Positions 7,387 through 16,807 are shown, counted from the first letter of the stretch. The stretch is DNA of 35,967 nucleotides from Staphylococcus schweitzeri (GCF_002902405.1 NZ_PPQS01000009.1:11307-47273), one strand, 5' to 3'. The notes: generated by a model not told the origin, from the letters alone. A program made the numbers and translations.

Positions 7387-8353
7387 AGTTAATAATATTT
7401 TTCACTTGGTATAAAAAGCGTCGGCGCTCTGGTATCGGAAATACTGGATAAATATGGAATTGGTAATATCCAGGTATAAAGTCATGTTCGATACCTTTCG
7501 CACTCAACAATTGCGATAAGTTCAAAGCATCTGGGTACAGTACTTCTTTTGTGCCAACAGTTAAAGTAATACGACCTAAACCATCTAAGTCACCATTAAT
7601 TGGTGATACTTTGTAGTTATCTAATGGCGTGTCGCCTGCCCATTGTTCAGCTAAGAACACACTGCCATCCACACCTACCATTGGGTCTTTCTTTAAGTAG
7701 TCAGGAATTTCAGGATGCTGCATCGTTGCATCTAACACTGGTGAAATCAAGACAATATGTCCTGGTTGAGCTATATGCTTTTCTTTTAATAATTGAGCAA
7801 ATGATAAAGCGATTTGACCACCAGCAGAGTCCCCCATCACGACGATTTGTTGCGGACTCGCTACTTGATTTAACATATCATGATACAACTTTTCAAAAAG
7901 CACGTATGTCGCTTGATAATCTTGATGCGGAATCTTCGGATACACCGGCATGATGACTTTAGCATTGAGTGTTTCTGCAAGTTCATCAATAAATTCGAAA
8001 TGAATTTTGAGTGGGTCTTGGAACCATGCGCCTCCATGTGCATATAATACAACGCGTTGATGCTTATCTTGTTTATCGTTAACAGTATAAACGGTTGAAC
8101 CGAAGTGCTTATCCACTTTTACTGGCATCTTAAACTGATAATTGGTGCCCTCATATTCACCTGCTGTCTGTGGCGCCATTTTTTCTAATGCTTTCATCGC
8201 TTCTTCTTTATACATAAAACGACGCTTAGCTCTAGATAATCGTATACCTTGTTCTAACATATAACTTTTCACACTGCGTTTTTCTTTAATTCTAATATGT
8301 GCGTATGCCGCTACTAAAAATCCAAACGCAAGTGTAGACCATTTTTTACGCAT
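7385..8353 (-). CDS. Alpha/beta hydrolase, HSL-type carboxylesterase
   Basis: A 322-residue hydrolase of the hormone-sensitive-lipase branch. It has the oxyanion-hole HGG motif (residues 106-108), the nucleophile motif GDSAGG (Ser176), a likely acid at Asp275 (LYPDALNL) and a likely catalytic His300 (YQFHIYPVF). Enzymes of this type cut short acyl esters. Residues 7-19 are hydrophobic followed by a basic stretch, so the enzyme may be tethered to the membrane. The substrate cannot be told. It is convergent with the EamA transporter and upstream of, but not clearly in operon with, nothing else on its strand. The motifs are all intact. Confidence 0.88.
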   Translation of the reverse strand: MRKKWSTLAFGFLVAAYAHIRIKEKRSVKSYMLEQGIRLSRAKRRFMYKEEAMKALEKMAPQTAGEYEGTNYQFKMPVKVDKHFGSTVYTVNDKQDKHQRVVLYAHGGAWFQDPLKIHFEFIDELAETLNAKVIMPVYPKIPHQDYQATYVLFEKLYHDMLNQVASPQQIVVMGDSAGGQIALSFAQLLKEKHIAQPGHIVLISPVLDATMQHPEIPDYLKKDPMVGVDGSVFLAEQWAGDTPLDNYKVSPINGDLDGLGRITLTVGTKEVLYPDALNLSQLLSAKGIEHDFIPGYYQFHIYPVFPIPERRRFLYQVKNIIN

Positions 8354-8503
8354 TTGTCGTCACTCCTCTTTGATGATTTCTACTATAGTATTAATGTACC
8401 ATGCTGATTCTTATAACTACCAATATTTACTGGGAAATAAATGATGGTGCCCACATAATTTTGGCAGTGTTAATCATTAGGAATATTGACGCTCATTTTC
8501 ATC

Positions 8504-8830
8504 TTAATTCAGACTATCATTCATTTGCTTAAGATGGTGTTCAAAACGTTGCATATCGATAAATCGGCCTTGACGATGCATTTCTTTTCCATTCATAAAA
8601 ATTAAATCCACAGGTACAGTGAAAATATTTAATTCTCCAGCAATAGCTTCCACCTGACTTTGATTAATCACAGCTAATGGCACATTGGGATATGATTGCA
8701 TCAAGTCTTCAATTTGTGGTAAAACGGCATGACACACGCTACACTGATCGCGCATGACATGTACAACTGCTAACGGATGCTGATTTATAAATGCTTGGAA
8801 TGCTTCGACACTATTTAATTGCTTAACCAT
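8504..8830 (-). CDS. Thioredoxin-like protein with CSVC active site
   Basis: A 108-residue thioredoxin-fold protein. The redox motif CSVC (Cys30, Cys33) sits after the expected beta strand VVHVMRDQ, and the cis-Pro region appears as FTVPVDLIFMNG. The motif departs from the classic WCGPC, so it may act as a specialised thiol oxidoreductase or bacillithiol-linked protein rather than general thioredoxin. I chose ATG 8830: GAAGGTG lies six bases upstream, while a GTG at 8839 overlaps that site. It follows the thioesterase gene by 41 bases on the same strand, so the two are probably cotranscribed. No signal peptide is seen; the cytoplasm is the likely site. Confidence 0.8.
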   Translation of the reverse strand: MVKQLNSVEAFQAFINQHPLAVVHVMRDQCSVCHAVLPQIEDLMQSYPNVPLAVINQSQVEAIAGELNIFTVPVDLIFMNGKEMHRQGRFIDMQRFEHHLKQMNDSLN

Positions 8831-8871
8831 TTCGAACACCTTCTTACTTTTTATATTTTAAAATGAGGTCA

Positions 8872-9282
8872 TTATTTTGTTACTAATATGTCTTGAAATA
8901 CTTGCGGAACACGTGTAATTTTCTTATCGCTCAATCGGTAAAAACCGCCTGTCTGTGTACCAATACAATGCACGCCATGTGCGGACACAATTTCAAACTG
9001 AAACACCCATTTCATTTTACTTGCTTTAACTAAATATATGCGACCTACTGGTTTATCATGAATCGTTACTGGTACTTTGTATTCCGCTTCAGTTTTCATA
9101 AGTATAGGTGAAATGCCTTGATTGATCATAGTTGAGTAATTCATATGCTGATTTATAAAAACTGTTCTCAAATCTTCGAACCATCTAATATAAACGATAT
9201 TACTGACGACACCCATTGCATCAATGTCGTAACCATTTACTTCGATTTCTTTCTCTGCAACTAACAATCCTTCTGTTGTCAT
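8872..9282 (-). CDS. Acyl-CoA thioesterase, 4HBT hotdog fold
   Basis: A 136-residue single-hotdog protein of the YbgC/4-hydroxybenzoyl-CoA thioesterase type, hydrolysing an acyl-CoA or acyl-ACP. The family core is visible as YDIDAMGVVSNIVYIRWFEDLR, with Asp21 in the usual catalytic position and the following helix. The strands KWVFQFEIVSAHGVHCIGTQTGGFYRLSD form the rest of the sheet. AGGAG lies ten bases before the ATG. It is followed on the same strand by a thioredoxin-like gene. Substrate chain length cannot be inferred. Confidence 0.82.
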   Translation of the reverse strand: MTTEGLLVAEKEIEVNGYDIDAMGVVSNIVYIRWFEDLRTVFINQHMNYSTMINQGISPILMKTEAEYKVPVTIHDKPVGRIYLVKASKMKWVFQFEIVSAHGVHCIGTQTGGFYRLSDKKITRVPQVFQDILVTK

Positions 9283-9533
9283 AATGACAAATCTCCTAAC
9301 ATTACAAATTGATTTAAAATCATGTTAATTTATTTTTATTACTTTCATGATAAAAATACAAGTAATTGAGCTTTATAAAGAAAATCAAACTTTTCAATGA
9401 CGCTATTAATTTGGCTAGTCGCAAAGATGCATTTTTCTAAAACGTGTCAAAAGTGCAAGCAATGCTTTCTGTAATTCAAACTAATATCTCCGTTATTCTC
9501 ATCAACACACCTGCTATACATCATTGCGCACTA
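9283..9533. other. Gene-free upstream region of thioesterase gene
   Basis: AT-rich sequence with no supported reading frame. It should contain the leftward promoter for the thioesterase/thioredoxin pair, but several weak AT-rich hexamers compete and none can be singled out. Confidence 0.4.
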
Positions 9534-9569
9534 AAAAGGCAGTAGCTTCATTTTAAGCTACTGCCTTTT
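9534..9569. terminator. Terminator of glcB, symmetrical
   Basis: A perfect 15-base stem: the left arm begins AAAAGGCAGTAG (9534) and the right arm ends CTACTGCCTTTT (9569), with a six-base loop. T-runs flank it on both strands, so it can end the leftward glcB transcript and block rightward transcription. Confidence 0.9.
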
Positions 9570-9660
9570 GTAACGTATTCTCTTTCAACTCGCTACTTCG
9601 CATACGCACTACGAATGACTAAAAGTTCATTCATTTGATATGCTATTTCATTTTCAATCA

Positions 9661-11727
9661 TTATTTGACTGTCATAACTAGCTTACCTGGATCAGCATCT
9701 TGTACATCTTCAATGACAAGTTCTTTATTTTCAAGATTTGTAATAATCATTGGTGTTACGATGCTTGGTGCGTGCGCTTTCAAGTATGCTAAATTCACTT
9801 TCATTAATGGCTGACCTTGTGTTACTTTTTCTTCAACATTAATCAGACTTTCGAATCCTTCGCCATTCAGTTTCACTGTATCGATACCAATATGAATAAG
9901 TACTTCGACACCACTTTCAGATTCTAATCCTATCGCATGTTTCGTAGGGAAGATTGTTTTCACCGTACCATCAAACGGTGCTACAATTTCACCTTTTTCA
10001 GGAATAAAGCCAACACCATCACCCATCATTTTTCCAGCGAATACTTGATCAGGTACTTCTGATAATGGAATGATTTGACCTACACCTGGTGCATAGATGT
10101 CTGTTGTTCCGAGTGCTTCTACATGAACTGGTTCATCTGACATTTCTTCAGTCACTGTCGTTTCACTTGGTTTCGTAATTTCACCACTCATAATCTTCGC
10201 CATATCATGTTTAATTTGATCTGATTTTGGACCGAAGATAGCTTGCATATTGTTTCCAACTTCTAATACACCTGAGGCCCCTAAAGCTTTAATGCCTGCT
10301 ACATCTACTTTTGATTTATCAACCACTTCTACACGTAGACGTGTAATACATGCATCTAAATGTTTAATGTTTTCTTTTCCACCCATTGCATCTAATACAT
10401 CAAACGGTAATTTAGCGACACTTGAGTTACGAATTTCAGTTTCTTCATCTTCACGACCTGGTGTTTTCAATTTAAACTTACGAATCGCAAAGTCGAATAA
10501 GAAGTAATACACGATAGCGTAAACAATACCGACTGGAATAACTAATAACGCATGTGTACGATCCCAGTTTAATAAACCATATAAAATATAATCTATGAAC
10601 CCACCTGAGAATGTCATACCAATTTTAACGCCCAATAAATGCATCACTAAGAATGAAGTACCAGCTAATATTACATGGATACCGTAAAGTACTGGTGCTA
10701 CAAATAAGAATGAAAATTCTAATGGTTCAGTGATACCAGTTAAAAATGCAGTTAATCCTGCTGATAACATTAAACCACCAACGACTTTTTTACGTTCTGG
10801 TCGTGCATTTTTATAAATAGCAAATGCTGCCGCTGGTAAACCAAACATCATGAATGGATATTTACCAGTAGTAAATGCACCAGCAGTAAATGGTACGCCG
10901 TCTTTCAATTGTGCCATCCAAATACGTTGATCACCACGAACTAATTCCCCTGCATGATTTGTATAATTTCCGAATTCAAACCAGAATGGTGAATAGAAAA
11001 TATGATGTAAACCAAACGGAATTAATGAACGTTCAATAATACCGAATATAAATGTTGTTAATGTTAAATTTTTATTTAATAAGAAATTCGATAAACTATT
11101 TAAACCGTCTTGAATTGGTGGCCACGCAAAGCTTAAAACCACACCTGTTGCAATTGCTACGACCGATGTCACAATCGGTACAAATCGTTTACCTGCAAAG
11201 AATCCTAAAAATGGTGGTAGTGAAATATTATAAAATTTGTTGTAGCACCATGCGGCTAAAGCACCCATGATAATACCACCAAACACACCCGTTTGTAATG
11301 TTGGAATACCTAATACTAAGGCATGTGCTGGTTCTTTCGCTGCTTGACTTAATTCTTTTGCCCCTTTAGCATATGAGAAAATGTCATCAATAGTAATGTG
11401 CAACACTTTCCCCATTGTTGCATTCATAATTAAGTAACCTACTAGCGCTGCTAATGCTGCAACACCGTCTCCTCCTGCTAATCCAAGTGCTGTACCAACT
11501 GCAAATAATAATGGCAAGTTATCAAATACAACTTGTCCTGCTGCTTCCATGACCGACGAAATCATTACAATGATATCGTTTTTTAACCATGGTGCAATTT
11601 CTACTAATTGTTCGTTGTGCATTGCGTTGCCAAACGCTAATAAAATACCAGCTGCTGGTAAAATCGCAACAGGTAACATTAATGCTTTACCGATACGTTG
11701 CAATTGTCCAAACAATTTCTTAAACAT
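9661..11727 (-). CDS. glcB: PTS glucose/glucoside-type EIICBA permease
   Basis: A 688-residue sugar phosphotransferase that imports and phosphorylates a glucose-type sugar using phosphate from HPr. Domains run EIIC (about 1-420, around ten membrane segments, with the [15 protein letters not shown] sugar-site motif), EIIB (about 425-510, phosphocysteine Cys460 in [11 protein letters not shown]) and EIIA (about 545-680, phosphohistidine His612 in [17 protein letters not shown]). The length matches the S. aureus protein called GlcB; a second paralogue, PtsG, is normally elsewhere. I chose ATG 11727 ([19 protein letters not shown]) because AGGGGATG precedes it; longer in-frame versions run into the leader. 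The leader carries an RNA antiterminator and a terminator, and a cre-like site lies at the promoter. Confidence 0.93.
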   Translation of the reverse strand: MFKKLFGQLQRIGKALMLPVAILPAAGILLAFGNAMHNEQLVEIAPWLKNDIIVMISSVMEAAGQVVFDNLPLLFAVGTALGLAGGDGVAALAALVGYLIMNATMGKVLHITIDDIFSYAKGAKELSQAAKEPAHALVLGIPTLQTGVFGGIIMGALAAWCYNKFYNISLPPFLGFFAGKRFVPIVTSVVAIATGVVLSFAWPPIQDGLNSLSNFLLNKNLTLTTFIFGIIERSLIPFGLHHIFYSPFWFEFGNYTNHAGELVRGDQRIWMAQLKDGVPFTAGAFTTGKYPFMMFGLPAAAFAIYKNARPERKKVVGGLMLSAGLTAFLTGITEPLEFSFLFVAPVLYGIHVILAGTSFLVMHLLGVKIGMTFSGGFIDYILYGLLNWDRTHALLVIPVGIVYAIVYYFLFDFAIRKFKLKTPGREDEETEIRNSSVAKLPFDVLDAMGGKENIKHLDACITRLRVEVVDKSKVDVAGIKALGASGVLEVGNNMQAIFGPKSDQIKHDMAKIMSGEITKPSETTVTEEMSDEPVHVEALGTTDIYAPGVGQIIPLSEVPDQVFAGKMMGDGVGFIPEKGEIVAPFDGTVKTIFPTKHAIGLESESGVEVLIHIGIDTVKLNGEGFESLINVEEKVTQGQPLMKVNLAYLKAHAPSIVTPMIITNLENKELVIEDVQDADPGKLVMTVK

Positions 11728-11764
11728 ATAAACATCCCCTATCTCAATTTCCGCTTCCATGTAC

Positions 11765-11825
11765 AAAAAAGCAGGCATGAACAAACAAGACTATTCTCAT
11801 AGTACGGTTGTTTGCTCATGCCTGC
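11765..11825 (-). terminator. Leader terminator of glcB
   Basis: On the minus strand GCAGGCATGA begins a long stem whose other arm ends TCATGCCTGC and is followed by six T at 11765-11770. It lies about 40 bases before the glcB start, so it would cut off transcription unless an antiterminator forms. Confidence 0.85.
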
Positions 11826-11846
11826 ATTACCAGTAACACGCAAGTG
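11815..11846 (-). promoter_or_regulatory. RAT-type antiterminator RNA element (GlcT/LicT family)
   Basis: The minus strand reads GTTACTGGTAATGCAGGCATG, the two-bulge stem typical of ribonucleic antiterminators bound by BglG-family proteins such as GlcT. It shares GCAGGCATGA with the left arm of the following terminator, so the two structures exclude each other. Confidence 0.75.
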
Positions 11847-11863
11847 ATATACAATTTATAGCT

Positions 11864-11892
11864 ATTATACATATTTATAAAAGCGTTTTCAA
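11864..11892 (-). promoter_or_regulatory. Promoter of glcB with overlapping cre-like site
   Basis: Minus-strand -35 TTGAAA (11887-11892) and -10 TATAAT (11864-11869) with a 17-base spacer. The 15-mer at 11878-11892, TTGAAAACGCTTTTA, fits the cre consensus with one mismatch and covers the -35. Confidence 0.75.
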
Positions 11893-11948
11893 CAACTTTT
11901 TTAAATTTTTTAATCTTCTTACACTACGAGGCTTTTGAAAATAAACAA

Positions 11949-11992
11949 TACGGTAATCCCCCATTTTGTTGAAATAGAAATTACCGTTTTTA
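11949..11992. terminator. Terminator hairpin downstream of cidC
   Basis: CGGTAAT at 11951-11957 pairs with ATTACCG at 11980-11986. The T-run is on the plus-strand side, but AT-rich sequence flanks both sides; it lies 40 bases beyond the cidC stop. Confidence 0.6.
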
Positions 11993-12026
11993 TAGTTCAA
12001 TTCAATTGTGATAACCTTTCAATCAG

Positions 12027-13766
12027 TTATAAAAAGCGTTTTGCTGCAACTGAAATAGGTGGAATTTGATCTAAATCTAAATGCTTATCTTCAGTAATTG
12101 ATCTGAATGCCCATTTACCATAACCAAGTGCCTCGTCATTTACAATTTTACCTGGTAATGGTGCAGCATTAGGATCAACATATACATCTACAATCGTTGG
12201 TACATCTTGTGCTAATGCCTCTTCGACAATAGCATCTACTTCGCTAGCATTCTTAATGGTATAACCTTTACCACCTGCTGCTTCAGCAAATTTTGCATGA
12301 TCCATATCAGAGAAATCAACTGCATATTCTAATTCACCAGCAGCTTGTTGTTCATATTTAATAAACGCTAATTGTTTATTATTTAATACAAACACTGTTA
12401 AAGGTAAATCATATTGTACAGCTGTTGCGAAATCTTGCATTACCATTTGGAATGCACCATCACCAGCAATAGCGATTGCTTGTCTGTTTGGATACGCAAT
12501 TTTTGATGCTATTGCACCAGGAAGTCCGCACCCCATTGTGCCTAACCACCTTGAAATGATGAACTTGTTGTTCACACCAAGATTTAAATAACGTGTAGAC
12601 CAAACTGTTGCAGTACCAACATCTGCTGAAATTACTGCATCATCTTTAATAAATTTATTAATTGATGCCATTAAACGTTCTGGACGTAATGGTTTGCTAT
12701 TATTATTTTTATCTTGTTCCATCCATTTATCCCAAACCGCTTTACGTTCTAATGTTTTGTTTAAGAATGGTCTTTCCGCAACATGTTTAATATTTTCAGT
12801 TAACTGATGCAATGCAATTTTACTGTCTCCAACAATTCCTACATTAATATTGAAACGATGTCCGATATTTTTAGAATTTGTGTCGATTTGGATTGCTTTA
12901 ATATTTTTCTTAGGTAAGTAATCTACATATGGATAGTTAGTACCTACCATAATTAGTAAATCTGCATCCTGCATTGTCTGATATGATGTTTTTGTACCTA
13001 TTTTACCTAAGTTACCAATACTGTATGGATGGTCATCCGGTAAGATTGTCTTAGCAGGTAATGAATGAACGACCGGAATTTTTGCCGCTTCAACAAACGC
13101 ACGTAGCTCATCTTTCGCATGTTTCGCACCAACACCAATCAACATAACCGGCTTTTTACTTTTATTAATTAATTTAACAGCTTTTTTAATGTCTTTATAT
13201 TTTGGTGATACAACAGTTGGTCTTGATGTATCTACTGGTTTATTTGTTGTATCTTTAATTTTTTCAGTTAATAAGTCGTTTGGACAAATTACGACAGCGA
13301 CACCTTTTTGTTCATATGCCGTACGAATAGCTTCATTAACGATTTCAAATACATTATCACCTTTTTCAATTTGGTGATTATAAACAGCTACATCTTCACA
13401 TAATTTTTGTAAATTTGCTTCTTGAAATGCTTTCGTTCCAAGCGCTGTACTATTCGTTTGCCCAGATAAAATTAATTGTGGTACGTTATCCATTTTGGCA
13501 TCGTACATACCATTTAATAAATGAATTAAACCTGGTCCACCAATACTTAATGCTACGCCGATTTTACCAGTAAGTTTTGTATAACCTGCAGCTGCTAAAC
13601 TTGCTACTTCTTCATGACGTACATGATAAAACTTAAATTGATCTCTTATAGTACGTAAACTATCGACAACTGCATCGATTGAGTCTCCCGGAATACCATA
13701 TAAGTGATCTATATCCCATGCTTGTAGTGCTTTTACTAATGCTTCATTTGCTTTAATTTTTGCCAT
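12027..13766 (-). CDS. cidC: Pyruvate oxidase, pyruvate:menaquinone type
   Basis: A 579-residue thiamine diphosphate and FAD enzyme that converts pyruvate to acetate and CO2, passing electrons to the respiratory quinone at the membrane. The N-terminal pyrimidine-binding domain holds HVRHEEVASLAAAGYTKLTG with the catalytic Glu; the middle domain binds FAD; the C-terminal domain has the ThDP motif GDG (435-437) ending in the NN pair of VFVLNNKQ. Acetate made this way acidifies the medium and potentiates cell death in stationary phase. GGGAGG precedes the ATG. It is third in cidA-cidB-cidC, 46 bases after cidB counted from the likely stop. Confidence 0.96.
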   Translation of the reverse strand: MAKIKANEALVKALQAWDIDHLYGIPGDSIDAVVDSLRTIRDQFKFYHVRHEEVASLAAAGYTKLTGKIGVALSIGGPGLIHLLNGMYDAKMDNVPQLILSGQTNSTALGTKAFQEANLQKLCEDVAVYNHQIEKGDNVFEIVNEAIRTAYEQKGVAVVICPNDLLTEKIKDTTNKPVDTSRPTVVSPKYKDIKKAVKLINKSKKPVMLIGVGAKHAKDELRAFVEAAKIPVVHSLPAKTILPDDHPYSIGNLGKIGTKTSYQTMQDADLLIMVGTNYPYVDYLPKKNIKAIQIDTNSKNIGHRFNINVGIVGDSKIALHQLTENIKHVAERPFLNKTLERKAVWDKWMEQDKNNNSKPLRPERLMASINKFIKDDAVISADVGTATVWSTRYLNLGVNNKFIISRWLGTMGCGLPGAIASKIAYPNRQAIAIAGDGAFQMVMQDFATAVQYDLPLTVFVLNNKQLAFIKYEQQAAGELEYAVDFSDMDHAKFAEAAGGKGYTIKNASEVDAIVEEALAQDVPTIVDVYVDPNAAPLPGKIVNDEALGYGKWAFRSITEDKHLDLDQIPPISVAAKRFL

Positions 13767-13811
13767 TATTACTAATAGCCTCCCTTTCTGTTTATCATTT
13801 TAAATTTCTAA

Positions 13812-14501
13812 TTAATAGAATAATAAAATTAGAACAGGTATTAACACCGAACTAATAACTGCAGTTAAAATCATCCCAATTGAACTGAATGCACCAGACT
13901 CTATATCCATTTCCAGTGCTTTAGCTGTACCAAAGGCATGTGACGCATTCCCATACGTTAACCCTTTAGCAATAGAAGATTCAAATTTTCCAAATCGTAA
14001 TAACATCGATCCTAAAATACTTCCAATTAAACCAGTTGTGATAATAAATAATACGGTCATCGTATCTGTGCCACCTAATTCATGTGACACTTCAATACCG
14101 ACAGCGGCTGTAATTGAGCGGGGCAATAATGTTACTATGACATCTTTAGAATAACCAAACGCTTTAAGTGTTAAGAACACTAATATGAAGTTAAGCATAA
14201 CGCCAGTTAATACACTCGCAAAAATGATAGAGACATTGTCTTTAATTTTCTCTCTATTTTTATAAAGTGGATATGCTAAACATACAACCGTTGCGTTTAA
14301 AATATGATTGATCCAACTGCCACCTTTCATATACCCGTTATAACTAATTCCAAATATAAGTAAGACAAAAATAATTCCTAAAGATGCAATTAATGCTGGA
14401 TTCAAAAATGGGTTTGGATATTTTTGTTGTAATCTTTTAGCGAAATAATACAAAACGACAGTCAACAAAATCATTAAACATGCTTGTAGATAATCATTCA
14501 T
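13812..14501 (-). CDS. cidB: LrgB-family membrane protein CidB
   Basis: A 229-residue polytopic protein of the LrgB/CidB family with about six to seven membrane segments. It works with CidA in control of murein hydrolase activity and programmed lysis; related plant proteins carry glycolate and pyruvate-like acids, so a carboxylate transport role has been proposed for the family. The [22 protein letters not shown] core and [16 protein letters not shown] motif are intact. I prefer ATG 14501, which gives the usual length; an ATG six bases earlier is possible. The start overlaps the cidA stop by eight bases, indicating translational coupling. Confidence 0.94.
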   Translation of the reverse strand: MNDYLQACLMILLTVVLYYFAKRLQQKYPNPFLNPALIASLGIIFVLLIFGISYNGYMKGGSWINHILNATVVCLAYPLYKNREKIKDNVSIIFASVLTGVMLNFILVFLTLKAFGYSKDVIVTLLPRSITAAVGIEVSHELGGTDTMTVLFIITTGLIGSILGSMLLRFGKFESSIAKGLTYGNASHAFGTAKALEMDIESGAFSSIGMILTAVISSVLIPVLILLFY

Positions 14502-14889
14502 AAGCATCTATACCTTTACGATGTTTATGTTTCGCAAACATTTTTTCAGCAATAAATCCTGAAGATAATGCAACAATACATGTGCCAATGATAATGACTG
14601 CGAAGAAGAGTATATAATTAAGCGTGATTTCAGAAGCAACATCCATAATACCTACAACTGATGGTATAAAGAAGAATACCATTGTTTTTAATAAAAAGTT
14701 TGCACCATCTTCTATCCAAGCTAGAGGCACAATCTTAAATTGTAATAGTAAATAAAATAAAAATAGACCAACAATGCTGCCGGCTAAAGGAAGATGGAAA
14801 ATCTTTTGAATTTCTGTACCAATATAAGTAATCACTATGATGATTCCTAGTTGTAATAGCAGTTTGATTATTAATTGGACTTTTTGCAT
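14494..14889 (-). CDS. cidA: Holin-like protein CidA
   Basis: A 131-residue membrane protein with four hydrophobic segments and a charged C-terminus ([12 protein letters not shown]), the layout of the CidA/LrgA holin-like family. It promotes extracellular murein hydrolase activity and lysis, and releases DNA for biofilm. The family core [22 protein letters not shown] is clear. It is the first gene of cidABC. The promoter just upstream has a good -10 but poor -35, in keeping with activation by the CidR regulator encoded next door. Confidence 0.95.
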   Translation of the reverse strand: MQKVQLIIKLLLQLGIIIVITYIGTEIQKIFHLPLAGSIVGLFLFYLLLQFKIVPLAWIEDGANFLLKTMVFFFIPSVVGIMDVASEITLNYILFFAVIIIGTCIVALSSGFIAEKMFAKHKHRKGIDAYE

Positions 14890-14932
14890 GGCGCCATCCC
14901 TTTCTAAATATGTCTAAATTGTTACAATATCT

Positions 14933-14938
14933 ATTATA
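14933..14938 (-). promoter_or_regulatory. -10 element of the cidABC promoter
   Basis: Minus-strand TATAAT, about 45 bases before the cidA start. The hexamer 17 bases further upstream (TTTTAT) is a poor -35, suggesting that an activator is needed. Confidence 0.5.
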
Positions 14939-14996
14939 AGTTTGGCGAACGTTTTATAAAAATACTCTTTTTTTATGATTTATATTACTATTTTCT

Positions 14997-15011
14997 ATGA
15001 AAACGCTATCT
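14997..15011 (+). promoter_or_regulatory. CcpA cre site upstream of cidA
   Basis: ATGAAAACGCTATCT fits every fixed position of WTGNAANCGNWNNCW. It lies about 60 bases upstream of the cidA -10, a position compatible with activation rather than blocking of the promoter. Confidence 0.7.
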
Positions 15012-15126
15012 ATATTTCACTTCATTTTCACAATAAAAAACACTCATCATTTAAGACTGTATTTCCAATTACTATCACATCTTTTTAAAATGCAACGCCT
15101 TAAATAATAAGTGTGTTATTTATATT

Positions 15127-16005
15127 TTAACCTAACCGATCCTTTAAAAATTCAATCCATTTTGTAGTAGCGTGGCTTAATTGTTTATCTTTTTTCCAAA
15201 CGACACCTAATTCCCAATGAACATGTGCATCTTCAATACGTAACAATCTCACGTCCCCGTTCAACTGTTCTGATATCGATGTTGGTAAAATACTGATCCC
15301 TAATTCATTTGTGACTAAATCTTCGATAACATGCCATTGCGAAATTTGCGCTACAGTATTAGGCACAAAACCGACATTTTTAGCATTCTCTATAATTTTA
15401 TCGTTTAAATAAAAATCTTTATTGAATAAAATGAAATCTTCGCCTGCTAAATCTTCGAGTTTAACAGTTTCATATTTTGCGAGTCGATGCTCTCTACTCA
15501 CAATGAGTCGTAAATCTTCTTTATCTAAAGTTGTATAATCAAAAATGTGATGATCCACTGGTAATGTTGTCACACCAATATCCACTTCGTCATTAATAAT
15601 TTGCTGTTCAATTGTTTTTCCACCATTTTCGATTAAATTATAAGTAACATTTGGGTACTGTTGATGAAATGCGCCAAGTATATTAATAAGAATCTTCATA
15701 TTCATGACCGCGGACATTCCCATATTAATGTGTCCCGTTTCAAGCCCATTTAGTCGTTCCATTTCAGATGGTAAATAATCATATAGCGCAACGATTTCTT
15801 TACTTTTTTCATAAAAAATTTGACCTGCATCAGTAAGTATTAAATGTCTTTTACTTCTATCAAATAAAGGTGTGCCCATTTCATTTTCAATATCTTTTAT
15901 GGCCTTACTAATCGTTGGTTGTGCAATATATAATGATTTGGAAGCATTAGTCATACCACCTTGCTTAACCACTTCAATAAAATATTTCATATGTTTAATA
16001 TCCAC
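15127..16005 (-). CDS. cidR: LysR-type regulator CidR
   Basis: A 292-residue LysR-family transcription factor. The N-terminal winged helix is seen in MKYFIEVVKQGGMTNASKSLYIAQPTISKAIKDIENEMGTPLFDR, followed by a linker helix and a two-lobed effector domain (about 90-290). CidR activates cidABC when acetate or overflow metabolism is high. It lies directly upstream of cidA on the same strand, with 237 bases between them. I favour GTG 16005, about eight bases after AGGA; ATG codons at 16014 and 16011 sit too close to that ribosome binding site. No terminator is obvious after its stop, so some read-through into cidA is possible. Confidence 0.92.
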   Translation of the reverse strand: MDIKHMKYFIEVVKQGGMTNASKSLYIAQPTISKAIKDIENEMGTPLFDRSKRHLILTDAGQIFYEKSKEIVALYDYLPSEMERLNGLETGHINMGMSAVMNMKILINILGAFHQQYPNVTYNLIENGGKTIEQQIINDEVDIGVTTLPVDHHIFDYTTLDKEDLRLIVSREHRLAKYETVKLEDLAGEDFILFNKDFYLNDKIIENAKNVGFVPNTVAQISQWHVIEDLVTNELGISILPTSISEQLNGDVRLLRIEDAHVHWELGVVWKKDKQLSHATTKWIEFLKDRLG

Positions 16006-16127
16006 TAACATCATCCTAACTATTTCAACACGTTTATTTCATTATACACAACTTCTTATACATTCAATAAATTTAGATTTATGAAATTGCTTTATAAAAA
16101 GTTCTATGTAAAGTTCATATTCTTTTA

Positions 16128-16136
16128 TGGTATTAT
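16128..16136 (+). promoter_or_regulatory. Extended -10 promoter of yozE-like gene
   Basis: TGGTATTAT is an extended -10 element about 36 bases before the start at 16172. No clear -35 hexamer. Confidence 0.4.
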
Positions 16137-16171
16137 ATTAATGGCTCAAGTATATTAATCGAGGTGAGGTA

Positions 16172-16390
16172 TTGAGCTTTTACGAATTTATGCAAAATTT
16201 TCTTGGTGATGACACACCATTAGGTGAATTGGTTGATTGGATTAATCAAGATAGCAATTTCCCTAGAGAAGTGAAGAGCCATAGTGAAATATTGTCATAT
16301 TTTCGAACAAATCCATGTCCTGAAAACATCTCAGTACCCGTAATAAAGCGGGCACTATCCGTTTTCAACCAATTCACAAATGTACAATGA
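16172..16390 (+). CDS. YozE-like small cytoplasmic protein (SAM-like fold)
   Basis: A 72-residue soluble protein. The pattern SFYEFMQNFLGDD...LVDWINQDSNFPREVKSHSEILSYF resembles the YozE/SAM-like family of short helical proteins in Firmicutes, whose function is unknown. The start is TTG at 16172, five bases after GAGGTG. It stands alone, with a promoter-like element upstream and a terminator at 16424-16452. The match is by memory of the sequence pattern and is moderately sure. Confidence 0.65.
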   Translation: MSFYEFMQNFLGDDTPLGELVDWINQDSNFPREVKSHSEILSYFRTNPCPENISVPVIKRALSVFNQFTNVQ

Positions 16391-16423
16391 TACATGAATA
16401 CATGGAGTCACATCATCTCATGT

Positions 16424-16452
16424 TAGCGTTCTGCTTGCAGAGCGCTATTTTT
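16424..16452 (+). terminator. Terminator after yozE-like gene
   Basis: AGCGTTCTG pairs with CAGAGCGCT (one G-T pair) around a short TTG-containing loop, followed by a T-rich tract. Confidence 0.8.
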
Positions 16453-16807
16453 ATTGTCCAATAGTAAAGATGTATTCTCACAATGTACAATTTTGATATT
16501 TATACAATAATCATATAATAAATTTGATACCGACTTTTACATATAAATGTCATACTCATTTTCCCACGAATCCAACGTTTTAATTATACTTGTAATTTCT
16601 TCTATTATTTTCAAATATAACCAATTTAATCCCCTACCATATTTTTGCATTTTTTATGAAAAATCCCTTTTTTATTACAATTTGACACTTTATATGACAA
16701 CTTCATTACAGTTACTTTTATTGTTGATTGCTTACATTGTTTTCTAAAAAAATTTTGTTATTATAAATAACGTTGAATAAAGAAAAAAATTAACTTGGGA
16801 GATAAAA
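16453..16807. other. Upstream region of CHAP amidase gene
   Basis: AT-rich stretch with no supported gene. A frame at 16547-16747 has no ribosome binding site and a random-looking hydrophobic composition. It holds a possible WalR box at 16694-16710 and AT-rich promoter-like hexamers (TTGTTT and ATTATA with a 17-base spacer) nearer the gene. Confidence 0.45.
16694..16710 (-). promoter_or_regulatory. Possible WalR binding box
   Basis: The minus strand reads TGTAAT, five bases, TGTCAT, which fits the WalR direct repeat TGTWAH-N5-TGTWAH with one mismatch. Secreted CHAP amidases are known members of the WalKR regulon in S. aureus. Confidence 0.4.

Noticed and set aside
16547..16747. Hydrophobic 66-codon frame before the CHAP gene
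   Set aside because: No ribosome binding site, very AT-rich, and it overlaps the likely promoter region.
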